A stretch of DNA of 64,000 bases from Didymella arachidicola (Eukaryota > Ascomycota > Dothideomycetes > Pleosporales > Didymellaceae): the NCBI GenBank assembly GCA_016630955.3, contig CM049985.1, positions 1,798,001 to 1,862,000 of the forward strand, read 5' to 3'. Position numbers and translations under genes: made by a program. A model generated the notes under the pieces. The model was given only the letters and a program-made list of their open reading frames with translations. It made no database searches and was not told the origin of the DNA. This document shows positions 52,194-59,816 of this stretch, piece by piece. The number at the start of each line of letters is the position of its first letter. Position 1 is the first letter of the stretch.

Positions 52194-53855
52194 ATGGCAG
52201 AGTCTCCCTCTTCCCAGCACACAGGGTCCCCAGACTACGAGATCCCCCAGCAGTTGTATACACGCGCTCCAAGACGGCCCCAGGAGGACATGCAGCACCA
52301 TGCGCCCCTTCTGAGCAGCCAGAACCCCGGTGGGGGCGCTCCCAAACCTCGAGTCTCTGATGCCGTCCAACGCCACATCGCTGAGACTCAGCAAATTACC
52401 CAGCTATGGAACACCATCACTACTGCCTTCGCAGCAGCCGTAGATCAACACGCACAGGGCTACACTAACCCGCAAGAAGCCAGGATCGCACAGGAGCTGC
52501 AGCAGAGGGTCGTTCACGCGCTGACCTCCCTCTCCCCAAGCAACTCTCCCCCTAGCTCTCGCTGGAGCAGTGACACTAATCACAGCAACCCCGGGAGCCA
52601 AGAGTCAGGACGCCGCTCTTGGGCGGACGTAGCCAGAGACCCCCAAATCTCAGATAGGGGTGCCAACCGACCCCTGATCCCTGCTAAACCCCGGCCTGGT
52701 CCGTCGGCTAAGCCCAAAGAAGACGATCGAATCTTCATAGCCATCTCCAACCCAACAATGCGACTGCAACAACCCTCACCATTTGCGGTAAGACAGGCAG
52801 TTTGCAAGAGCATAGGAGGAATCACCCTGAGGGACATACCTGCCGCATCACCAATCAAAACAGGCTGGGCGATCACCCCAGCTAATAAGTCTATCCGGGA
52901 CCAGCTTCTAACCCAAGAAAACCAGGAACTTCTAGCGAGAGCACTAGACGGAGACGCGGTAAGGGTCCCAGAACGCTGGATCAACTACGCAGTACAGGGA
53001 GTACCCAGTTCCCTTCGAACCCTCGACGGCACAGAACTACCCACGACTATCCAGCTAGTGGAGGAAGAGGTATGCTCGCAAACAGGCAGGCAGCCGGTCA
53101 GCTGCAGGGCCTCACGACATGGAGCCAACCACCGTGGCCTTACCACCTGGATCATCTCTTACAAGGAGCCAGTCCGCTCGTTCCGCCTTTTTGGTATCAG
53201 CGAGTACTCCAAGGTGATCAACAAGCACCCTACCATCCAGCGCCACAACCCAGGCTGCCAGGGCTACTGTAACGCTGCCCGATGCACCCAGGTAGCGCGC
53301 TGCGTGCACTGTGGAGACCGCACAGACAGACACCAAGGACCGTACGGGGACAACTGCACCCACAAAGCCGTGTGCGCCAACTGCCACGGACCACACCCAG
53401 CTAGCCACGCCAACTGCCCTGCAGCCCCTCGCCGGGTCAACGGACACAGCATCAAGCCTACAAGAGCCGAGCTGAAGGCTATCCGACGCGCAGGCAAGAT
53501 AGCACAGCAGCACCTCTACAGGACAGTCGAAGAGACCCTCAGACAGGCAACGCTTCAGCCTGAGACTACTCCTCTAGAGGCATCGGAGACAGCGCCTCCC
53601 CAGCCTCCCACCCAGAGGCAAGAAGGAGATAGCAGGGCTTCCGCATCACTTCCTACAACGACTAACTCCTATCCATCCTCCTCTTCCACTGGCAGAGCAA
53701 AGAGACCAAGGCGGGCCGCCACAGGCCAGAGAAGCCTCAATGTAGGACAGCTGTCTGCCGGCAGCATCCGCCCACAATCGACTATCCACACTGACCCGTC
53801 CACCTCGGAGAGGGAAGACACCAGCATGAGCGATGACCCGCCATCGTCATGCTAG
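52194..53855 (+). CDS. LINE ORF1, Gag-like protein with zinc knuckles
   Basis: RNA-binding Gag-like protein of the LINE, expected to coat the transcript in a ribonucleoprotein. 553 residues, no stops. The first half is Gln/Pro/Ser-rich and includes GRRSWADVARDPQISDRG, common in such ORF1 proteins. A folded part around 185-330 (DRIFIAISNPTMRLQQPSPF, TGWAITPANKSIRDQLL) resembles an RRM-like module. Three cysteine clusters follow (about 360-415): CQGYCNAARC, CVHCGDRTDRHQG...NC and CANCHGPHPASHANC, the last in Cx2Cx3Hx6C spacing typical of LINEs. The C-terminus is basic and Ser/Thr-rich. Its TAG stop lies within ATGCTAG, which also contains the ORF2 start. Confidence 0.85.
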   Translation: MAESPSSQHTGSPDYEIPQQLYTRAPRRPQEDMQHHAPLLSSQNPGGGAPKPRVSDAVQRHIAETQQITQLWNTITTAFAAAVDQHAQGYTNPQEARIAQELQQRVVHALTSLSPSNSPPSSRWSSDTNHSNPGSQESGRRSWADVARDPQISDRGANRPLIPAKPRPGPSAKPKEDDRIFIAISNPTMRLQQPSPFAVRQAVCKSIGGITLRDIPAASPIKTGWAITPANKSIRDQLLTQENQELLARALDGDAVRVPERWINYAVQGVPSSLRTLDGTELPTTIQLVEEEVCSQTGRQPVSCRASRHGANHRGLTTWIISYKEPVRSFRLFGISEYSKVINKHPTIQRHNPGCQGYCNAARCTQVARCVHCGDRTDRHQGPYGDNCTHKAVCANCHGPHPASHANCPAAPRRVNGHSIKPTRAELKAIRRAGKIAQQHLYRTVEETLRQATLQPETTPLEASETAPPQPPTQRQEGDSRASASLPTTTNSYPSSSSTGRAKRPRRAATGQRSLNVGQLSAGSIRPQSTIHTDPSTSEREDTSMSDDPPSSC

Positions 53856-56800
53856 AACACCCCTACAACATACCAGCCCACAACAGGCGTCAACAGCACA
53901 GTCTACCAAGCAGACAACTCCGTGTATGCTGGGCCAACGTCGGCAGATGCTCGCCCTGGCACATCACAACACTAGAGCTGGCCTTCCAGAAGGGCATAGA
54001 TGTTGTGTGTGTTCAAGAGCCCTTCGCATGTGCCAACTCGAGAACATCCACTCACCCTGGTTTCAAGCACCTAGCACCTATCAGCACCTGGGACAGCCCC
54101 AACACACCAGGCTCAGTCCGCCCTAGAGTGATGACATACATCCGCAGAGGCCGCCACCTACGGTACCAGGCTAGAGAGAGTCTCAACCACCCAGACATGC
54201 TATGGGCGGTAGTAAATGGAGTCGCCATACTCAACTGCTACAGACAGCCACACACCCCAGACGTCATTCAATACGTCACACATCTGACACCCCCTCAGCT
54301 CTGCCTTGTCGGGGGCGACTTTAACGCCAGACACGAATCCTTTGAGCCTACCATCACTGCAGCCAACGGAGGAGTGGAGCTAGCTAGATGGGCTGCCAAC
54401 GCGTCTATGGACTACATTGGTGTGCCAGGGCAGCCAACACACTGCGCTGGTCACGTTCTTGACCTCACCTTCTCTAACATCCCGTTTGCCCAGTCTGCTG
54501 TCGATGCTAGCATGCACAGCGGCTCAGATCATGAGACGATAGTGACCTCTGTCCCCATCTCCACACCAGGCACTCCGCAACTAGAACAGTACCACTACAG
54601 AGTTCCAGAGGCGAGCCTAGCTAAGTTCGCTGGGCTGGTAGAAATGGGTGCCCAAAACATCGCAGACCCGCTTGCAACACAGGATGCAGCACAGCTAGAA
54701 GAATGCGTCACGCTGCTCACAGAGGCTATACAGCACTCTGTACAGGCAGCAGGCAAGCTCAACCGCAAGGAAGGCCGCGCTGCACCATGGTGGACCGAGG
54801 AGTGCAAGACCGCCTACCAGGCCTACAAACGTGCTAGACAGCTCTGCTCTGGCAGTCTACCAGAGGAGAGACAGGCCTTCAAGACTACCGTCCGACAGGC
54901 CAAGAGGCAGTACTGGAGGCACGTCATCGATAACGCTAGAGACGACAAGGACCTGTTCAAGATCATTGCCTGGCACAAGCTCACGCCAGAGAACCAGGAC
55001 ACTCCCCTCGAAGTGAACAACAGAACGATATCAGACCCCCTAGAGAAAGCAGAGGCACTTAGACAGGAAGTTCTCAACCGCTACACAGCAGAAGATGACC
55101 TCGGACAGCGTCCAGACCAGGAGGCTGCAGCCACCCTCCCGTGGAGCACACACATCTCACTTGAGGAGTGTGAGCGAAACACGATAGGGGTGTCAAGCAC
55201 ATCACCAGGTACTGACCGCTCTACAGTGCGACTACTCCGCGCCTGCTGGACTCAGGTGGGGGAACTCGTACGAAGGATCTTCCAGCGGTGTCTTGAACTC
55301 AACCACTTCCCGGCGCAATGGAAGCTTGCAGAGGTAGCCATGATACCGAAAGTGGGGAAAACAGACCGGACATCGCCCCGCTCCTGGAGACCGATAGCGC
55401 TTCTGTCTTGTATTGGAAAGGGACTCGAACGAACTGTGGCTAGACGTATTGCATGGACTGCCATGACACACAAGATCCTCAGCCCCCAGCATGGCGGCGC
55501 GCTTCCAAAACGCTCTGCAGCAGACCTCACTGCAGCGTTCACCCACGACACTGAAGCAGCATGGGTGCTTGGAAAGCACGTCACTATGGTCACCCTAGAT
55601 GTGCAAGGCGCGTTTGACGCTCTCCTGAAGAACCGCCTGTTGCATCGGATGGCCCAACAGGGCTGGCCACAAAGGACGATCCTCTTTGTAGACTCATTCC
55701 TAACTGACCGGAGGGTGCAAGTCCGCCTTGGCCAGGTCACCACTCCTAGCTACGCAGTTGCCTGCGGCACACCCCAGGGGTCGCCTCTCTCACCCGTCCT
55801 GTACACACTGTACCTGGCAGAGCTACTATCCATGGACACTGAACGGAGGTTTGGGTACGCAGACGACATATGTCTATACCAGGCCTCACACTCTATGGAC
55901 GACAACGTCGAGCTCCTCGCAGAAGACCTAAGGGAGATCAGAGCATGGGGTGAGGCTAATAAGGTTACCTTTGCTCCAGAAAAGCAGGAAATGATCCACC
56001 TGACCAGACAGCGGAGCAGCTATGCGCCTCCCTGCGTCGTAGATGAACAGCTCACGATCTATCCAATCCTCCCGGGTGGAGAGCACAGTCAGCCAGCCCT
56101 GCGCTGGTTAGGCGTGTGGTTTGACCGCAGACTCACCTTCCGACGGCATGTAGCTACGCGCACGGCAAAAGCTGCCAAGGTAGCCTATCACATTCGCAGC
56201 CTAGCTAGGACTACCTATGGACCCCCAGCCAGCTCCCTCCGCAAGGCCACTGTTGCCTGTGTGTACCCATCACTCCTGTATGGAACTGAATGCTGGTACA
56301 GAGGCCGCACCAAAAAGCCACACACACTTAAACCAGGCAGGCCACAAGAGGTCAGCGCTTACATTGGGTGGCACATAGCTGCCATAGACAAAACACTAGC
56401 CATAGCGGCAAGAGGCATCCTACCAGCGTGGAGAACAACCCCTATAGCTGCACTCTTCCGAGACGCCGGACTGCTACCGGCAGCAGTGGCACTCGAGGAA
56501 GCCAGACTCAGATTTGCAACCCACCTGCGCACTACAGATGCAGACCACCCTCTCACTAGGCGCACAGCAGTACCTATCGTAAACAGGGGCGTAAAAACCG
56601 GACAACCCCAGCGAGTCAAGACGAAAGTCCAACAGATGGCATCTCTTCTACCAGAGACCCCCAGGACTACACTCTCAGCCCCTCACTACTCGACTGGCTG
56701 CCGAACAGACCCGACGCTTAGCCTAGACAAGAAGACTGCAGCTAAGGCTTTTAAAGAATGGTGGGCCCAGCTCTCACCACTAGAAGTCACTATCTTCTCA

Positions 56801-57682
56801 GATGGCTCTGAACAGTACACAAAGGAAGGAGAAAAGCGGGTTACCTACGGCTTTGCAGTGTATCAGAACGGAAAACAACTGCACACTGGACGCGGGTCAC
56901 TCAACCCTACCTCGCACGTCTTCGACGCGGAAGTAGTAGGAGCATGGAGAGGCCTCCAGCATACCGTAAGGCAACCAGAGCTCCGCACCCGCCGAATCTG
57001 GCTGTGCATAGACAGCACCTCAGTGGTCTGGTGCCTCAGGGGCGACGCACCTCCTACCTCTCAATGGGCTTTCCTGGAGTGCCATGGCGCCATGGAGACA
57101 CACGACGTCTCTATCAAATGGGCCCCTGGACACCTAGACATTGAGGGGAACGAGGCAGCAGACAGATTAGCCAACCTAGAAGCCCAGCACCCCTCACCCC
57201 CGACTGGAAAAGCCGCTCTGCCTACACTCTCAGGCATCAAGACGATAGCCCGCAAGACACTGCGACACACACAACAGACCTGGTGGTCTGACAAGAAGAC
57301 TAAGCTCTCGAAATGGTACAAGAGCTGGGACTTGGACTATGCACCACGCAGCAGTCCAAGGGAACTAGACCTACCAAGGGCCACGTTAGCCAGGCTCCTC
57401 TCCATCCAATCTAGGCATGGGGACTTTGCCTGGTATCACCGAATGTACAATCACAAGGATGCAAACCTTAGCTGCTCATGCGGGCGCGACAAGACGCCAG
57501 AGCACCTCGTGCTCTGCCGCAAGACCCGCGGGAGCTTTAGCAGATGGCCGCTGCGACCACTAATACTACCATCCAGCCAGGCTGATGGCCTAGCGTACAC
57601 TGCAGCACTAGTGAAGGAGCCAGAGGCCTTTGACGCCTTTGTCAAACTTACACAGTACTTCACCAAGATCTGCCCCCGCTAG
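53849..57682 (+). CDS. LINE ORF2: AP-endonuclease, reverse transcriptase, RNase H
   Basis: Multidomain enzyme for target-primed reverse transcription; 1277 residues without a break. The N-terminal apurinic-type endonuclease (1-230) shows VCVQEPFAC, LVGGDFNARHE and SGSDHETIV, covering the catalytic Glu, Asp/Asn and Asp-His. The reverse transcriptase (about 480-770) has IPKVGKTDRTSPRSWRPIAL, TLDVQGAFDALLKN, CGTPQGSPLSPVLYTLYLAE and the active-site FGYADDICLY (YADD). RNase H lies near 970-1115: TIFSDGSEQY, AEVVGAWRGL, IDSTSVVWCL and KWAPGHLDIEGNEAADRLA with all acidic residues. A C-terminal CxCx(8)HxxxxC-like finger (LSCSCGRDKTPEHLVLC) ends the protein. The ATG overlaps the ORF1 stop, suggesting stop-start reinitiation. 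Confidence 0.92.
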   Translation: MLEHPYNIPAHNRRQQHSLPSRQLRVCWANVGRCSPWHITTLELAFQKGIDVVCVQEPFACANSRTSTHPGFKHLAPISTWDSPNTPGSVRPRVMTYIRRGRHLRYQARESLNHPDMLWAVVNGVAILNCYRQPHTPDVIQYVTHLTPPQLCLVGGDFNARHESFEPTITAANGGVELARWAANASMDYIGVPGQPTHCAGHVLDLTFSNIPFAQSAVDASMHSGSDHETIVTSVPISTPGTPQLEQYHYRVPEASLAKFAGLVEMGAQNIADPLATQDAAQLEECVTLLTEAIQHSVQAAGKLNRKEGRAAPWWTEECKTAYQAYKRARQLCSGSLPEERQAFKTTVRQAKRQYWRHVIDNARDDKDLFKIIAWHKLTPENQDTPLEVNNRTISDPLEKAEALRQEVLNRYTAEDDLGQRPDQEAAATLPWSTHISLEECERNTIGVSSTSPGTDRSTVRLLRACWTQVGELVRRIFQRCLELNHFPAQWKLAEVAMIPKVGKTDRTSPRSWRPIALLSCIGKGLERTVARRIAWTAMTHKILSPQHGGALPKRSAADLTAAFTHDTEAAWVLGKHVTMVTLDVQGAFDALLKNRLLHRMAQQGWPQRTILFVDSFLTDRRVQVRLGQVTTPSYAVACGTPQGSPLSPVLYTLYLAELLSMDTERRFGYADDICLYQASHSMDDNVELLAEDLREIRAWGEANKVTFAPEKQEMIHLTRQRSSYAPPCVVDEQLTIYPILPGGEHSQPALRWLGVWFDRRLTFRRHVATRTAKAAKVAYHIRSLARTTYGPPASSLRKATVACVYPSLLYGTECWYRGRTKKPHTLKPGRPQEVSAYIGWHIAAIDKTLAIAARGILPAWRTTPIAALFRDAGLLPAAVALEEARLRFATHLRTTDADHPLTRRTAVPIVNRGVKTGQPQRVKTKVQQMASLLPETPRTTLSAPHYSTGCRTDPTLSLDKKTAAKAFKEWWAQLSPLEVTIFSDGSEQYTKEGEKRVTYGFAVYQNGKQLHTGRGSLNPTSHVFDAEVVGAWRGLQHTVRQPELRTRRIWLCIDSTSVVWCLRGDAPPTSQWAFLECHGAMETHDVSIKWAPGHLDIEGNEAADRLANLEAQHPSPPTGKAALPTLSGIKTIARKTLRHTQQTWWSDKKTKLSKWYKSWDLDYAPRSSPRELDLPRATLARLLSIQSRHGDFAWYHRMYNHKDANLSCSCGRDKTPEHLVLCRKTRGSFSRWPLRPLILPSSQADGLAYTAALVKEPEAFDAFVKLTQYFTKICPR

Positions 57683-57757
57683 CTCCTGCAGCCCTGCAAC
57701 AGCAGCAAACACCTGCACCTAGTTCTGCTAGGTCCAGCACAATCGATGCAACACTCT

Positions 57758-57793
57758 TCACCCCTCCACCCCTCCACCCCTCCACCCCCTCCA
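57758..57793 (+). repeat. CACCCCTC minisatellite in LINE 3' UTR
   Basis: About four tandem copies of an 8-base pyrimidine-rich unit. The truncated LINE copy has a matching but shorter pyrimidine tract near 58630. Confidence 0.7.
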
Positions 57794-58074
57794 CTCACAC
57801 GATGTCTCTTTCTCTCTCTCCTACGGCACATATATGCCTCAGAATGCAAGGAAATTACCCTAATATACATACATCGCTTAGCCTCCCCAACTGGACGGGG
57901 AGCTGTAGTTCTGAAATGGTAACAATACCCGCGCAGGCAGGAAATGCTTTCTAAGGTAGTGTATCAGCACTGTAATTCCATAGCTTAGCACGTCGTACAT
58001 GCCCTTCGGGAGGCGAGATGATGGACTTATTCCACATCAACTAGACGAAAAATGAATACCAACCAACCAACCAA

Positions 58075-58379
58075 TCCCCCTAACGCCACACCGAACATCA
58101 ACTTTTCCAGATCAGCGAAAGGTCGATTTCCATCGATTTTTCGTCCAAACACGACTTAAATGCCTTCGTAAATCTGTTTCCTAACGTCCTGTCTCCGCTG
58201 CAGGCGTTGTGGCCGGCGCGCTGCCCTGTTTTGTCTTTCAGCTCTTCGCTGAGCTGAAATCTTTTCAAAATGGCCCGTGCGCCACTCAGTTTTACACGTT
58301 CGGTCGAAGGCCACAACCACCGTTAAGACAAGGAGACAGCTTTGCCACTCCCTGTTCTTACAAGATATGGGCACCTGCC
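58075..58379. other. Unassigned spacer between the two LINE 3' ends
   Basis: About 300 bp. A minus-strand open frame (58316..58098) is short and has no recognised domain. This could be original host sequence, the 5' part of the truncated LINE or another element. Confidence 0.35.
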
Positions 58380-58922
58380 AGGCCTAAACACAAAGGCTCT
58401 CCATGCGAAGAGCCACGGCACGATTCGACAGAGCACCGGCTCTCAACACGCAAACAAGGCAGCCAGCATGGCCTTACATTCCACGACTTCTAAGAGATAA
58501 AGAAGAAGGATGGCCTGGCTCTGCCTTCCTACTACACCTATCTCCTTCAACACAGGCATGGCTAAGCCTAGTACAAAGGCTCTCCTCGCGCAGAGCCACG
58601 GCCTTGATTCGACAGAGCACCGGCTCTCTACACCCACCCTCTCTTCCCTTCTCTCTCTTACGGCACTTCACTGCCTTTGAACACACACAAGGGATCCACC
58701 CTAATGTACACAAACTGCTCAGTCTCCCCAACTGGAGGGGGAGCTGTAGTTCTGGCATGGTAGCAATACCTGCGTACGCAAGAAATGCTTTCTAAGGTAG
58801 TGTGTTAGCACTGTAATTCCATAGCTTAGCACGTCGTATATGCCCTTCGGGAGGCGAGATGATGGACTTAATCCTCATCAACTAGACGTAAAATGAATAC
58901 CAACCAACCAACCAACCAACCA
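58380..58922 (+). mobile_element. 5'-truncated LINE copy (3' UTR only)
   Basis: From about 58665 onward this follows the 3' UTR of the intact LINE: shared CTCCCCAACTGGA, GGAGCTGTAGTTCTG, AATGCTTTCTAAGGTAGTGT, CCATAGCTTAGCACGTCGTA and CCCTTCGGGAGGCGAGATGA, then the same ACCA tail (58899..58922). The two differ at many positions, so this is an older or different subfamily member. It has no ORF. 5' truncation is normal for LINE insertions. The left limit is approximate. Confidence 0.8.
58383..58632 (+). repeat. Direct repeat of about 70 bp, spaced 180 bp
   Basis: The stretch at 58391..58449 (ACAAAGGCTCTCCATGCGAA, then GAGCCACGGC and GATTCGACAGAGCACCGGCT) recurs at about 58573..58629 with a few differences. 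Each copy is followed by unrelated sequence. It lies at the 5' side of the truncated LINE and may be an internal tandem duplication of its UTR. Confidence 0.65.
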
Positions 58923-59660
58923 GCCGATGGATGCCAACGTTATCCTCCGTAGATTTGCTAGCACGCCAGAAGCTGAGAGAAGCTCATCTTCAGGGCTCTC
59001 TGATCACGACTGGAGAAAGCTCGATCGGTTAGTACGAGCTGCTGTTAATGATAGCCATCAGTATGAGGCAAGAAAGCTGCGCTCAAGCGTTCACCATCTC
59101 TCTGTGCAGTATGAGCTTTTACAGCATGAGAATGAGGGCTTAAGGGAGGCTCTTCAACATAAAAAGAAGCATAAGAAGAAGGGCAAAGCTCTTGACCTCC
59201 AACAGCGCCAGGAGTATCACGGTGGCGCGGTCCACTGGTCTCCTCGCAAGCTGCGTGAGGCTCGAGCTAGAGAAGCAGTACGGGAGCGAGATGAGATGGA
59301 GGAGAAACTCCAAAAAGCACGGGCCAAGAAGCAGCGCGAGGAGGCTCGACTGCAGCGTCAAGTTGAGCTCGAGGAGAGGCGTGTGGAGAGGCAGAGGCTC
59401 AAAGAGATGAGGGAGGTTGAGCGAGCTGAGAAAGCAGCTGAACGCGCGCGCAAAGTTGAAGCTCAACACCAGAAAAAAGCTATCTAACAAGCTCAAAAAC
59501 GCAAGCGACCAGCCTTGCAAGCAATCTCATCAAGTAACAAGCGTCAGAAACGCGCTGGCGCTGCTCACGCTGGTGTTCAAGCTCGAGATGAGCCATCTGC
59601 TGCTCCACCTAAAGTCACATCACGTGGCCGCAACATTAAGCTCCCGAGTAAATATAATTA
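58923..59660 (+). pseudogene. Pogo-like transposase C-terminal tail
   Basis: Starts immediately after the ACCA tail of the truncated LINE and reads MDANVILRRFASTPEAERSS, then ALQHKKKHKKKGKALDLQQR and a long Arg/Glu/Lys/Gln helix. This matches, residue by residue, the tail of the complete pogo-like element (QPNVILRRFAKDTPEA, TQKKHKNKSKALEFQARKEY). It has no DDE core. A TAA at 59485 interrupts it; the frame continues for about 57 codons with KRQKRAGAAHAG and a final stop near 59660. It probably is the separated back half of the front part at 50847..51983. Confidence 0.75.
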
Positions 59661-59816
59661 GTTCGGGTTGATCGCAAGCATATAATTACAACTCCTCTAC
59701 AGAATCTCATGATAATAGCGATTGTACGTGGCTTAATAGCCTCACTTTTGAAGTGGTGGATATGGTGTTCGGCGGGGCACGAGGTGTCTCCGGGCATGAG
59801 CTGTCCGTGCACGTTA

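Larger units (their letters stand above)
52069..58074 (+). mobile_element. Tad-like non-LTR retrotransposon (LINE), coding-intact
   Basis: A two-ORF LINE of about 6 kb on the plus strand. ORF1 is at 52194..53855 and ORF2 at 53849..57682. A 3' UTR follows with a CACCCCTC minisatellite (about 57758-57793) and a block of about 230 bp also found in the truncated copy downstream. It ends in an ACCA repeat tail (58058..58074) rather than poly-A. RNase H after RT is typical of the Tad clade in fungi. The 5' boundary is set only by the end of the pogo sliver and is uncertain. Its GC-rich codon use and open frames contrast with the mutated elements around it. Confidence 0.85.

Noticed and set aside
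58927..59487. 186-codon charged coiled-coil protein as an independent gene
   Set aside because: It aligns with the C-terminal tail of the complete pogo-like transposase and abuts a LINE tail.
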